DNA of 64,000 bases, from NCBI GenBank assembly GCA_900708905.1, contig CAADRB010000043.1, positions 133,514 to 197,513 of the forward strand, written 5' to 3'. Origin of the DNA: Hymenolepis diminuta. Its lineage: Eukaryota; Platyhelminthes; Cestoda; Cyclophyllidea; Hymenolepididae. The notes below the pieces were generated by a model, which did no database searches, was not told where the DNA came from, and saw nothing but the letters and a program-made list of their open reading frames with translations. A program made the position numbers and the translations under genes. The number at the start of each line of letters is the position of its first letter. Position 1 is the stretch's first letter. Shown one piece after another: positions 35,961 through 48,480 of this stretch.

Positions 35961-37470
35961 TGATCGTTGCAAAGGCATTGTCTCACCTCAGTGATGCTCC
36001 AAACCAGGCGTTCTGTTCATACTGCCCCTCCTTTTCCCACAACCGTCCTGTCTAATTTAAACTGCACAAGTAATTATTTCCTCACGCGCGTCCTCATCTA
36101 AGTGACGAATATAAATTGTGTGTTTTTCAATATACACACGTAGACTTCCACTCGTCAGATACATCCTCCTACACTGCCTTCTAATCCCCTTTCTTCCTCA
36201 GTTCCCTCTTACCCTTTTGGAGGTCTCTATTGTGATTTGTTCAATGCACCTTGGTATAATCAATTCTTGGTGTTCTGTTTAGCAATCTCTGTTAGTCATT
36301 ACTCAAACCGCAACAATTTCAGGTGATATCGTGGCAGAGATTAAGTGTCCTTCTTAATTTAGAAATCTGTGTCATTTGTCCAAATTGTCATTCAAGGGTA
36401 CTCAAAGGAGTTTAATTGAGTATTGCACTGAGCAGAAAGAGCTTCATTTGTTAGACGGCACCAGGCCACTAAAAAATGTATTAGGGCTTCAAATTAGCAT
36501 GCAAGTAGACGTATCATTACATATAGATTGGTTTTGTAACAAACAACAGTGAAGACTAATATCAAGAAACACCAATTCACTGATCGGTCTAATATTTGAT
36601 TATGACAAAGCTCAAACTAATTCGAAATCTATCGTTAAATAAATTGTAGTGATAGATAAAGGGCAAGCTCCGTTATGGAGACACTGTTCCTGCGTCCAAT
36701 AAAACTGCTTTGTAAGGTAATGTCTTTGATCTTGTTTATTGTTCATGCTGATCTGGTGATTAATTTGATAATTGCCCTGGGTAATGCCTTTGACATTTCC
36801 TTTGCAGCTTCATGAGTGTTAGTACCCATTTTACCCATGCTGGACCTATTGACAAGGCGAATTAATATGGAGGGAATTTCTTCTCCTCTTTCCATGGGAA
36901 AAAGAAATCAAAGAAATTCATCCGATAATAATCGGACTCTAAAGATTTTTTCAAATATTTATTCATCTGATGTTAATCAAAACATAATCAGGATAATATT
37001 TTGATAACTTTATCAAAACTTCACCAAAATAAAATTAAATTGAACCTATTTTATATATAAAATTACGAAAAAGGTAGCTCACTTAACTTAAGTTATTGGT
37101 ATGTTTTTATGTAAAACTTAAAATAGTATAGTCATAATGTTTTAGTCACAAATGTTTTCTGTTTTATTAACGAAATATTTAAGCCATCTTGATGAAAGCT
37201 GTTATTTATACTTTGCGTTCAAATGTGCTATTCTTTGGTTGTCTCGGTGCTGTAATAATTTGTTATGTTACATTAAGGAGAAAAGGAAGACCCTAGTAAT
37301 CTAGTTTCATTACATTTCTTTGATGACTAATTATAACGTAGTATGTATTCTTTTAACAATAAGTTAAAATTGGTCAAATGACAAATTAGGACACAGTCAC
37401 CTCGGAGTAATCAGTAAATTAACTTTGCTATGTTGCGTGCTCAAGTATTATTCCATGAGCAATTATTGTA
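35961..37470. other. Intergenic, no gene recognised
   Basis: The sequence at 35980-36240 is C/T-rich on plus and might be decayed coding sequence, but no consistent reading was found. The rest is AT-rich. Confidence 0.3.
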
Positions 37471-37477
37471 ATGATGA

Positions 37478-37695
37478 GCGTGGCGCGGTAGCCAACACGC
37501 TCGTTGCGCTAAGTCAGGGTTCACGAGATCGATTTTCATCGGCAAGCAACCAGTGATGTAGATGACCATCCATATTGGTTAAATTTGGTAAGAATATGAG
37601 ATGATAGAGTGCAGGTTTCTCAATAGAACACCTAGAGAACATCTTTCCTCTACCTAGACAAAGCGTTATGAATGCTACCCTGAATAGACTTGGAA
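37478..37695 (+). repeat. tRNA-derived SINE copy 2
   Basis: The head reads 'tggcgcggtagccaacacgc' (A-box region) and 'gagatcgattttcatc' (B-box region). Family landmarks follow: 'aaccagtga', 'gaccatccatattggttaaa', 'agatgatagagtgcaggttt', 'ctcaatagaaca', and a tail with 'aatgctaccctgaatagac'. Confidence 0.65.
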
Positions 37696-39007
37696 GCGTG
37701 AAATATTATTAACTAATCTCTCTTTACTTATAAAGACGAAAAGGTGCCACCATCCAGACAAATTTAAATTAATGTGCTATTTAAAATACAAACGATTCCA
37801 AATTTTCATTCCTGAAATACTTTAATCTATTTTCATTAAAATCAAATTTAACATCAAAGTCGTAATAAGATACAGATTTTAACAGCTTTAATGAATGATG
37901 GCTAATTAACATTTTACGGGGGATCATTCAAAACATCTCTACATTTCCTGGGAATTATCTAACTGAAAACTAGTGAAAGTAGACCACTTTCACATCAAAT
38001 GCCAAAGCCTATTCATCACTTACCAGTGTAAAAAGCACCTTCTATTTAAATGCATATTTATGGTAAATACCCTTGGCATTACCCATCTAGACAATATTTT
38101 GTTCTAACCCATAATTATATTTCCAATAATTAAAAGATTATATGTCAATAATTTACAGCTATCCATTGAAATAGCCTTACGAAAAGGTCTTAAAATTAGG
38201 CTTCTTCGGTTGCGTTAGGCATTTTTCAGACGTCTTAATGAGATCATCCAAAGTTCTAGCAATCCGCTCAGACTCGAAAATGGCTTATTGGGAAATCCGA
38301 ACGCACGTATATATTTACAAATATTGGGCCAGTTATCTGGAAAAGTTGAAAATGCACAAAAAATCACTAAAGAAATGTATGTAATCTAATCGACGATGGC
38401 AGTTAAATTAGCTAATGGCGGACCATGAATAAGTATTACTTTTATTCAATCAAGACCATGTGACTATACTTGAATGGTAAAACCATGGGCGCGTATTGAA
38501 CATCCAAGGAAGTTATGACTGTACTTGAAGAGTATCGTAATATGCTGCTTCGCTGCCTAGTAGAATCCAAATCGATATTTTGGTCTAAATAATTCAATAC
38601 ATATTTATTATCTATTTTATTATTTATTAATTTTATTACTTTCTACGGTCGGAAAGAATTACACTCCTATTTAGATGAATCTGAAACTTGTTTGAACAAG
38701 ATTCTGAAAAGCTAGGGTAATTGACTCAAATTCTGAAAAATCTGAAAAATTTTTTCCTGTGTATGACCTTGTATAAACCAATAAACAAATATAAATTGTT
38801 TCATTGTATGGGAAATTCTGTAAGTGAGAGGTCAAACCAAGACTGAAAGATTTTGGAGAAGCATAAAGAATGCATTCAAAAATTAAATCCCAAGAGTTAG
38901 TAAAGTAAACAATGTTTTCTAATCAAGTTGGAATAGAAGTAGTAGGAGTGAGGAATCATCACACTTTATCAAGGTACCAAAAGCCACAAAATGTCGGTGG
39001 TTCATCA

Positions 39008-39222
39008 GTCAGCGCGCACGTTCAACTTATCGAAGGCTACTAGTCCGATGGCCGTCGGTGCACACCCAGTGAGTGAAATGACCAGCCGCACTGGTTAAGT
39101 TTGACCTATATAAAAGGTGGCAGAATTCGATTCTCTCACCATGGAGGCTCCGTCATCTCACTCTCTACCCAATGATAACATTGGAAAATGCTTTCCTAAA
39201 TGAGGCTGGGAATTATTAAAAC
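39008..39222 (+). repeat. tRNA-derived SINE copy 3
   Basis: The best-preserved body: 'cacccagtgagtgaaatgac', 'cagccgcactggttaagttt', 'gacctatataaaaggtgg', 'cagaattcgattctctcacc', 'aggctccgtcatctcact', then 'aatgctttcctaaatgaggc'. The head ('agcgcgcacgttcaactta') has lost most of its box match. Confidence 0.7.
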
Positions 39223-40395
39223 GACAAATGATTCATAGGCATGGTAACCACATAAAATGAATAGGAATCAAATATAATGACTAGAAGAGGCTAATGATGG
39301 TCATTTTTAGCAAACGTATTATTAAAGATGTGAAAATATAAGAAGGCTCTGCAAATTTTAAACTTGGGAAATAATAAAGCGTTTAAATAAGGAATGAAAC
39401 TTGGGGTCGAACATGAGTATGTAATAAACTTTGGACATCAAAAGTCTTTATTTGAGTTCTGTATGCATTGAGCTGGTATACTTCTCAAAAGGGGTAGAAT
39501 TTGCCTTGATTCAAAGCACAATTTTTATGATTTGACGTCTGGGGTATCTGGGTGAGTTTATGTCCACAATATTCCACAGCTCGTTGACCAGTTTATTTAA
39601 GTGGATGGTTGGCTAAGCCACTTCGATTCATTTGCATCATTTTACGTTTATGGGTACTTAAAAGAGACCAGTAAAAGCATTTTAAATATAGCAAAGCTCA
39701 TCACTGATGAACTCTAATCAAACCCTTCAGCTTTGTAAGGGATACAGAAAGTAAATAAACTAAGTGCTGTTGTCTAGGGGACATCCCATGCCAATGACGA
39801 GCAATTACGTCAAACAATTTCCCAACAAGTAATATCCTATTAGTGGGAACTTTCATTTTGAGTTCCCATTTGTGGTTCGTCAAAGCCTGTTAAGACGTTG
39901 TTTAGAATGTTACGGAGATAATTATGGAATGAATATAAAAGTGAAATTGACTACATTTTTAGGATTAAATCTACAAATGGAGAAATTGTTATCGTATGTC
40001 TTTGCCAAATATTTTTTTATTTACATTTAATTCTAAAAATAACAAATGAGATGTGGACGCCAAACTGTAGATCCTATCCAACTGATTACATGGCAAAATA
40101 TCTCTTGGTAATCCTTGGCAAAGTCAAACATGAACAGTTAATGTTTGCACCCTTCAAAAGTTGGACTTTTCCCTTACTGGCATTCTTCTCTTATCTTATC
40201 ACAATTAATTTCTGTCACAATTCTTCCTCAACAAATCTAGAAGTCAGATTTTCTATCTTTACATATTCTTCACTTTCTATCTTCACATCTTTCCCTCCTC
40301 GTCTCTAATAAAATGATAGTTACTTTGACTGTCCTAGTCATGTCAGAAATGGTGTACAGACGCTCTCTCTCTTAAATCACACCATGTTGTATTAA

Positions 40396-40560
40396 TGTCA
40401 AGTTAGAAGAGGCAAGAAGAGGGCTGAAGCAACAGCAATGCAACAATCCCACTTGTCAGCTATGGGATACATCACAAATCGAGAGCGAGAGAGGCTGTGG
40501 TGGAAAAACGATATTGATACTCGCGCGAATTCTTTCGGTGAGAGGCTGGGTGGGGAATGA
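40396..40560 (+). other. Possible isolated exon, unassigned
   Basis: One plus frame reads 'GKKRAEATAMQQSHLSAMGY' and continues 'ITNRERERLWWKNDIDTRAN' up to a donor-like site at 40537 ('ttcg' then 'gtgagag'). A pyrimidine-rich stretch with an AG lies just upstream. Composition is richer in GC than the surroundings. No neighbouring exons were found, so this could be chance. Confidence 0.2.
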
Positions 40561-40799
40561 AACAAATGTGATGTTGATGGCAGAATGACACTGACTGAGT
40601 GAACGAATGAAGGCGTCTTTTTTAGGCGAACAAATGAACGCGATTGCGTATAAATCATCTGTCATAATTCCTGATAGGCAAATGTAAATCTATCTGAGTT
40701 AGAACTAGGAATGATCATTTCCATCAAATGAATGTGAAACTATAATGGTGGATTTTAGTTAATTAATAATGATATTGAAAAAAAGGTAAAACATCCAAG

Positions 40800-40988
40800 C
40801 CTGTTTATGAAAGCGTTTTTCGACGTTCTCCTTGAATAGAACGGACACTTCTTTCACTCCCTTTATTGGCCAGTCTTAATCAGTTCAATGGGCCTCTCTG
40901 CTCATTACAAGTGCACGGATGGGATTCGCACCCGTAATCTCTCACCTCGCGGGCAAGCGCGTTAACCACTGCGCCGTTGGCACACAAT
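40800..40988 (-). repeat. tRNA-derived SINE copy 4
   Basis: On minus the head is the clearest tRNA-like one: 'ggcgcagtggttaacgcg' (A box) and 'gggtgcgaatcccat' (B box), 45 bases apart. The body follows with 'aatgagcagagaggccc' and 'ttgaactgattaagactggcc', corresponding to the 'gaccagcc..actggttaagtttgacc' segment of the other copies. The 3' half is weak. Confidence 0.65.
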
Positions 40989-41519
40989 ACTTGGTAATTT
41001 TAATGATCTCCGCCGATATATGCTTTTATTGGTTCATAACTTTAGTCATTGTTAATGGTTTTACAAATGACATGTGCTCCATCATAATATATTCGGTCTA
41101 GTCCTATGAAGATGCTCTGTGAGTTTCTGATATAATAATAACAAGATATTGCAAAGAGGATAATAATTCACTTTCAACTTTCTGGAAGCATAAAGAACCC
41201 TTTGCATATTTTGAAATTAATTCTTATTTACATTGATAGAGCTTAGATTTTTTAACCTATAATATTTCGATGAAAGCTTTAAATTCTAATTTTCTGAATC
41301 CACACGAAATAAAGAGTTTTAGCATTACTTTGTATTAACAATAGTAAGATAAATTTGATCTGTAGAATAAATGATGAATAATTTTCTTGTGATTCATGTT
41401 TACCGAACTGTAATGAGTCCTGTTGAATTAAAATTATACAAGGCAGTATTAGCCTACCATCTCAGCTATTAGAAGAAAGTGCGTTGAAATAAATTGACCT
41501 ATCATTCAGATTACCCAAC

Positions 41520-41800
41520 TGGTTTTCAAGCACCGGACATAAGGGACATGAATCTAATCAGCAATCCGGGGAGCGAATCATGAAATTTGAATTTTTATCT
41601 ATGAAACATTGAAATAATCATTGGCTGAATGGTGTACAACCCAAGTATGAAAGAACGAAGTAGGACATGTTTGACTCCCTGAATTTATTCTTAATGTCAG
41701 ACCGATCCCATCCCTCTTGCTGAGTATTGGACAATATTATTATCACCCAAGTTCAAATGCTTCCCAATCTGTCGGCCTTGCTGTAAGCCATGAAAATGAT
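41520..41800 (+). repeat. Family B repeat, diverged copy
   Basis: Family landmarks: 'caccggacataagggacatg', 'gaatcatgaaatttgaattt', 'aatggtgtacaacccaagta', and a pyrimidine stretch ending near 'tattggacaatattattatc'. The match to the 46665 copy is patchy but collinear. Confidence 0.4.
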
Positions 41801-42229
41801 CATTTCTTATTGCATATTTATTATTGAAAATTTCACTATAAGCTACTTGATCTCGAAATATACTTATACAAAATAAAATGCAAAATTGTCTTTGAAATTG
41901 AATCGGAAAACAAAATCAAAATAATCCTTTCTTAATAATAAGCTCATTTATTCAAGGATTGTATCCAATATATGAATTTTACAAAAGGATATATAGCTTA
42001 TAATTTTTAGTAGATTAAAGAGAGAGCTCTGCTAAGCCTCGGATACAAGCATGCAAAGAAGAAATTGCCATTGCAACTACCCCTTATTTCTTGGCCTTCT
42101 AGATGTGTACGTTCGTATAATTATTCCAAATTTAAGTCAGTCGATGTAATGAGGAGAAAATATTTTCATTAATATGAATATTATAATAAAACCTTCCAAG
42201 TCAAAGCTAGAAATTCTTTCTTAATTTTT

Positions 42230-43000
42230 TTATTCATAATTCACCAGAAGCAAAATGTGCGAATATTATTATAACCTACAATATTTAAACTTGATCGACC
42301 TGTTTAGGCTTTTTATTTTTCTTGTCGTTTTCTGATCCGTATAATTCTTTTCTTATTCGTTATATTCAAGCAGCCTCCAACGGCGAAATCTCCAGTACTA
42401 GTTCACATCCCACAAACCTCGTCACCCACTTCATTCTCGTTCATATCCTCTCAACGGAAATTTCTGACTTTCTAGCTATCAGATGACATCTCCCAGGGTG
42501 CCTAATCACACTTCGCTCGAAGCATCTTCTCTGGGCATGTTTAAAGAAGTATGCGTTATGTAACAATGTGTTTTGTTTGTATTAGTAGGGGGAGTGCGAA
42601 GCCATAAACCTGAAAGTCGTGTGTTTCGGCAAACACATCCCGCAAGTGACCCAGATTTGAACCCCTGGGGTAGGGTTTCTCACCTGTCATCATACCTTCG
42701 TACTTTGCCCTCTCTCTTCCTCTCTTTGACATGTCCGAAAATCACGGAATCTGTCAACGAATGTGGCAATTGCGTAGTTTTGGGAAGAAAACTTGTTGGC
42801 ATGCAAAATCAGAAATAAGTTTTTAAATGTAAAATAAATTCCGAATGGATAAACCAATGTGGATAAATTAATTTTGCTGGCTCATTTACTTGTTTAATAA
42901 AGTTTTACTAAACATTGAGAATGAAATACGGCTCACTTTGAGTGAACTCTAAGGAGCTCGTCGCTAATCTCATTTATCTACTATCATCTACATAATAATA
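42230..43000. other. Intergenic, C-rich patch
   Basis: At 42370-42760 the sequence is richer in C and T and holds an 81-codon plus frame (42573-42818) without family likeness. The bases 'agatttgaacccctggg' near 42654 resemble an inverted B box, so a worn SINE head on minus is possible. Confidence 0.25.
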
Positions 43001-44539
43001 AATCAAAGTGACATGACCAGCCATTTAATAAAATCGTCTAGTCAAAAGGCTCTGTATATCGCGGACATCAGCTCCTGTAGAAGCCCAAGCATTAAACTAC
43101 AAAAGTAATCCATGGAAATTTTGCATTTTACAAAGTAAATAACCATTATGACAGGGCAAAAAACGCAATACTTCATAATCTGATTAAAATAAGGCTCTTG
43201 ACAACTTCACTTTATCATGTACTTCTATATTGGGGTATTCAGTTGAATCTGCAGCTTAGAAAATATTCTTTAATACTTTCTTTGCACATACTTCTTAACA
43301 AAAATGTTGTCAGTACTTGCAATTTTTGGAGTGAGAAAGAATATCTAAGTAATGTGGTATTTGTATTCATTGAGGTCAAACGGATAAAGTGGTGGCGTCA
43401 CTCAATTTTTTAGAATTAACTGAACTGTTATTCGGCATAAGCTAGCAAGACTTTTTAAATGTCCAAGATGGAAAAATGATACAGACTTCAATCGAGCATG
43501 ATTTGAATACGTACGCGTTTTTATAAATATAGGGTCGTACTTATAAGCATAACCCTGTTCTGGCCTATTGCCTGAGTATCTATGGCTTGGTTAGCTCCTA
43601 ATAAAGTACTTTCCATACCTTTGCCCCTGTCTTCGGATTTTTTCATCCTGAACAGCTTTTAATAAACGCTATTTGAATAACATCATAGAATTATTATATT
43701 GGTTTGACTTAACATTATTTAAAATATGAAATCAAAACCAAACCGCCCATAATTTTGTCAAATATCTCAAAAATCCGCAGTCCAACTTATTTATTTCATA
43801 CCGATTTATTTAATTGGAAAGGTGGAAAATAAGTTGTTCCGATGTCTTTGTAGTCACCTGTCAATCACAAAGAGAAAATTTTGCCCAAATAAGACTATCT
43901 TCGCTTGCTTTTCACGAAAAATCGTGGGAGAAATATGACAGGGTGCTGTGCCTAACTAAACTTGCAATATAGAGAGGAAAAATTGACCATATGTATTAGA
44001 ATGTTTGTCGTTAATTAAAGAAAGTAACACATTCATTACCATAAAATGAGTCCGATAACTTTCGCTAGAATTATTGATTATCCTTTCTCTCCGAACTGTT
44101 TGGTGAAAAAAAACGTCTGAATTTTCCAAGTTCTTTAAATGTCTAAGACTAACTAAGGGGCCTGATGAGGATTAGATCGATTAAGTTACCCGAATAAATG
44201 ATAATTTCAACCAATTGAACTTGAGATCTGTTTAAAACGATCATTTTAAGTGCCTTTTGTTCCTTTGTGGTCTGCGGGACTCATGCTACTCGGATATCTG
44301 TGCAGGAATTCGTAATATGCTTGAACAAAATTGTGACATCACCTTACGAGATTTAGGTGGTAAATGTCAAAAATGGATACGCCTGTGATCCAGCGGAACG
44401 CCAGTGAAAAGGGTTATGTCAGAAGAATTGTACAACCGTTCAAGATGGGGAACAGGCAGAAAAATATTTCAAACAAGAAACCCCCATTGCCTTGCTGACT
44501 GTGCGACGAAATACACGATTACAAAGACTGTTCATACAG

Positions 44540-44906
44540 GAATCATATTTATAATGTCTATGGAAAGGACATATTGAAGCAGAATTACGAGCGATAAAAG
44601 AGACATTTAAAAAATATGAGGGCAGAAGGGAAGTCTACTGGATACTTAAAATTTTTCAGTTTTGTCAGTTCATCCCCTGAGGATAAGCAATGGTATGTAA
44701 TGGAAGAAAGTCAAGTTATATCTGAATACTACCTCTGACATCACACTGACTTCCAGAAAGACATAGAGAACTTTAGGCTGTATAGCACTGGAATCGACGA
44801 ACCATTTAGGCCGAAACGCTTCCAGTTACTTCTTGAATTTGATAGTCAAGTTCACTATAGCGATCAACGCTGTACTACAAAAACCAACCGGACTTTGATC
44901 TTCTAG
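44540..44906 (+). pseudogene. Coding remnant, possibly of an RRM (PABP-like) protein
   Basis: From about 44575 to the stop at 44904-44906 one plus frame is open except for two stops. It reads 'RAEGKSTGYLKFFSFVSSSP' then 'EDKQWYVMEESQVISEYYL', and later 'HHTDFQKDIENFRLYSTG'. The 'EGKS.GY..FSFVS.SSPED' run resembles the RNP1 segment of an RNA-recognition motif, closest in wording to poly(A)-binding proteins. Upstream, 'HIYNVYGKDIL' could be the RNP2 strand. The end part does not look like that family. The RRM link is tentative; that this is degraded coding sequence is more likely. Confidence 0.3.
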
Positions 44907-46664
44907 GTCTCGATTGATTAGACTAACTGAAGCTGCTAGAGCGAACCACCACTTATTTTTAAACAAATCAACCGTTAGTACCCCGTGACTGCGTATTCCC
45001 CAACTATTTTTTTCACTTTCTGACAATTGTTCTAAATTATTTTATTTGAGTAAATGCGGCCTGTCTGCCTTCCTATCCAACGATTTTAAGACTCATAGTG
45101 TATCCTAGATATTCATAATCATTATTTAATGTCCATAGTATTCAACTGACACTTTCTCTGAATTGACACAATCAGTCTTTCTCCAAACTTGTTTTAGACA
45201 TTGATTACTAAATAACTTTCGATTAGTTGATGAACACCCAACTTAGTGGTAGGAAGTGGTGATCGATACGTTTAAGCAAATGTGATATATTAGCTTTTGA
45301 ATTTACAGAAAAAATATGTTTTTAGTAAAATGAGTAGAATTATTCTAAAAATTTCGAAAGAATGTACAGGCAGAAATTTCAAGACAGACTTTATATTAGA
45401 GCAACTTTATACATTTTCTTCCTTCTGTCACACTCTCAAAATAAACCCTGTTTGCACATCTATAATGTCAAAAGCCACATGTAAAAATATTAACTAAAAA
45501 GCATGGGGTGGGGAGAGGACCAACAGACAAGGCTCAAAATGCGAGGTTATTGTTTGTCTCGGACTGAGCAGTTGTCTCTCTAAGTCACACATTACCCTTA
45601 GCAATATCTGGGTGTACGCGGCTCCTGGTAGAGTTACGGTTATTCGGGACAAAAACTGTCATCAGTCCGGTGGTGTTTTGATCGCCAAACATCAATAATA
45701 TAAAGACGATCTAAATTCAAATATATAATCTTTCTTTAGGTAATGAAGTGTCTTAGAGTGACTTCACTCTCTGCGTCTGAATCAACTGTAGCCTAGCCAT
45801 ATCTAGTGGGGAAGATAGATCTTAGCGGGAGAATCAGGACTCATTCCTATTACAACACTGCAGAAGTGTCTAATATTACTCAGCTGATTGTCAGAAGCCA
45901 TCGTCAAATGTTGCGTAATGGTCAAGTTTAACATGTCAGAGGCCAGGAGATTGAAGCTCATCAATTCACAACGTGTAATGGAATGGTCAAATGCACTTAG
46001 AGATTATGATTTTCCCATCGGAACCTCTCTTCTTCTCTAGACAGGCTTGAAGATCATTATAATTCCTCTTATAATATGAAAGATGAAATGTAAAAACACA
46101 TGCAAGTCATTTAAATGAACTTTGTTACGAAACTTTATTATTTCCTATTTCTAATTTTGAATTGTCATATAACAGAATATCTCAAACAAATTTTGTGCTT
46201 GTGTGTGGTTTTATGTTTCAGTACGTTCTACATTCTTTCCAAACGTTCGCTACACAGAAATTCGATATGACAATCTACCGGTACGGGTACGGATATCATA
46301 GCCGTGGGCAATAAAAGGTGCATCCACTCTTTGGGGACATCGAAACATTATCCTGTCTCTCTCCAAAATGCTGTCAAGACAAGCACATTACTTTTCGGGT
46401 CGAATATTCTAATGTTTCAAATAGTCAGAAGTTCCTAATATTATCTAATATCTCACTTTTTTCTTATTTGAATTGTGATTATAATCCAAATGTTTCATGT
46501 ATTATTTGATTGAAGGCAAAGTTAACGAAAGTCTAAGTATTAACAGAAAAAGAAAATTAAGAAAAGTAAAAATTTTAGCTACTTCATCTCTGTCATCTTA
46601 TGACTGTAAGCTGCTGAATATCACGTAAGATCAGTTTGCCTCCTTAACCATTGGTAGAAGAAAT

Positions 46665-46990
46665 AGATCAAGGTGGCAAGACCGACCATCTTGATTACAA
46701 CACAGCCAATAAGCACTGAATATCGCAGACAAGAATATGCTGCAATCCAGAATGCATGAAATTCATGAAATCTGAATTTTTAAATGTGAACTACTCATCT
46801 GGTAAATATTGTACAATCCAAGTCCAAAAATCAAATGAAGTTAGACTTTTTGGTACTTTCTCATCATTTTTGATCCCTCCCTTTTTCCCTTTAACATCTA
46901 CTGGACATTCTGTTGACCACGTACATTTGCTTCCCACAAATGAAGTTGCAAATATTTTGTATTGTTTTGGGTAATAAAATAAAATTTAGT
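46665..46990 (+). repeat. Family B repeat, clearest copy
   Basis: Reference copy for the family, about 330 bp: 'caataagcactgaatatcgc', 'gctgcaatccagaatgcatg', 'gtgaactactcatctggtaa', 'gtaaatattgtacaatccaa', 'gtccaaaaatcaaatgaagt', 'tagactttttggtact', a pyrimidine tract, 'catctactggacattctgtt', and the tail 'ttgttttgggtaataaaat'. The 72-codon frame inside it (46756-46974) is repeat sequence, not a gene. Confidence 0.65.
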
Positions 46991-47074
46991 AATAAGTTAT
47001 TAGCAAAAATAAGTGAGATTTATAAAGAGCGAATTCAAAAGCGTTGAGGATTTGTAGAATTAATTGATTTAAGT

Positions 47075-47098
47075 ATACATATATATATATATATATAT
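47075..47098. repeat. (TA)n microsatellite
   Basis: About eleven alternating TA units; expected to be length-polymorphic. Confidence 0.9.
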
Positions 47099-47679
47099 GA
47101 TATGCCATCGGACAAGCGGGTGCATGGCTACTGCAGAGAGGGAATAGATTGAGGAAGGAGTGGAAGTTTTGAACTATGGGATTCGGGATAATTGTTGCTT
47201 CTCTTCTAGGCCCAAAGAATATATGCTACTGCTGTTTGAAGAGGCTAGCACTTTATCCCATGCAAACATTAAAGCTGACACTTGGATATGTAGTGTAAGA
47301 AAATTTGTTTCTTCTCCGCGAACACTCGCATACAATTGGCAGCTTCTCACTTCATTGGTTTGCTCGAAATTCACTTAAGGTGTTGATCCATGCAGCTAGA
47401 GCCAGTAATTGACCTTATTGGCTGTTTTGCCTAGTCAAACAAAATTACTTTTCTTTAGTTTTCAGGTCAGATATTAAACATTTATCAAGTTAATGTTATA
47501 AATAAACGAACCGATTGAAGAAAAGAGGAATAGAAAAAGCTATGTTCCCAGCAATTAGCTTACAGAATAGATACTGAGAAACTCTTCTTTTCAATAGGCT
47601 TGGAAATTTTATAATACCGTGTTAAAGTCGTATGAATTAGTATTATTCAACCTTTTCGAACTTTCGAAAAAAAGAACGA

Positions 47680-47960
47680 GGATTAAAATGATATGATTAA
47701 CCATCCGGTCAATAAACACTGGACATCGTGGACGTGAATTTGCTCAAATCTCCAGAGTAAATATGAATTTTAATATGTAAAGAAGTGAAATGTTCATTAA
47801 TTAAGCAGGGCGCAAAATAAATAGCAAATAGAATAGGACACTCGGATACAGCTTTTACTCATTCACCTTCCTTTGATCTATTTCTTTCGATTATTTAACC
47901 GTTCACTAACTTACTCTTAATAGAATTGGTTTTTTTCCATTATTGCTAATAGTTATAACA
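47680..47960 (+). repeat. Family B repeat, diverged copy
   Basis: Starts with 'ccggtcaataaacactggac' and 'atcgtggacgtgaatttgct', the family's 5' landmarks. The central core is lost; a pyrimidine stretch with 'accgttcactaacttac' and a tail near 47940 remain. Confidence 0.4.
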
Positions 47961-48261
47961 ATGAAAATTCTGTTAGTATGATGAGGATTAACTCGAATAC
48001 CCTTACTTGGTGATCAACTACTAAACGGGGTTGATTGTACCAGGCGTTTGCATTGTATCGATATTTAAAATGTTAAGTTCAGAGAGGGAAAAAACAGAGA
48101 AACAGGAAGAAGCATTCCTCATAACTGTCTTATTTTCTACCCTGACAAAGAAAAGATTACGATATTATAGATTGAAGCATCAACAAATGTAGAAGCAGTA
48201 TACTTGTAAGGTAGATTGTGTGGAATAGGGCAAAGGAATTGTGAAAGTGCACTTCTTTGAG

Positions 48262-48480
48262 CTTTAGATACACTATTTATAATTTTTCAGCGCTCATCTT
48301 GGGTTAGTGAGTGGCATCATTGAACCTACTTGCTGAAAAAATTGATTTTTATCTACTCTTTTTATTAGCTAGGCACGACTAATGTGGTTTGCCATTCCGG
48401 TCACTGGATTCACGCAGGTAAGCATTGAACTCGTGACCTCTAATTTTTAGACAAGCCCGTTAATCACCGGGCCACTAATT
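48262..48480 (-). repeat. tRNA-derived SINE copy 5
   Basis: On minus: 'tggcccggtgattaacgggc' (A box), 'cacgagttcaatgctta' (B box), then 'ccagtgaccggaatggcaaa', 'ccacattagtcgtgcctagc', 'tcagcaagtaggttcaatga' and 'actaacccaagatgagcgct'. These correspond in order to head, body and tail of the 58812 copy. Confidence 0.65.

Noticed and set aside
40900..40988. Possible tRNA gene on minus ('ggcgcagtggttaacgcg' with a B-box-like segment)
   Set aside because: The stems do not close into a full cloverleaf by eye, and the same head with the same body recurs elsewhere, so it is a SINE head.
46756..46974. 72-codon open frame on plus
   Set aside because: Lies wholly inside a family B repeat that is not open in its other copies.
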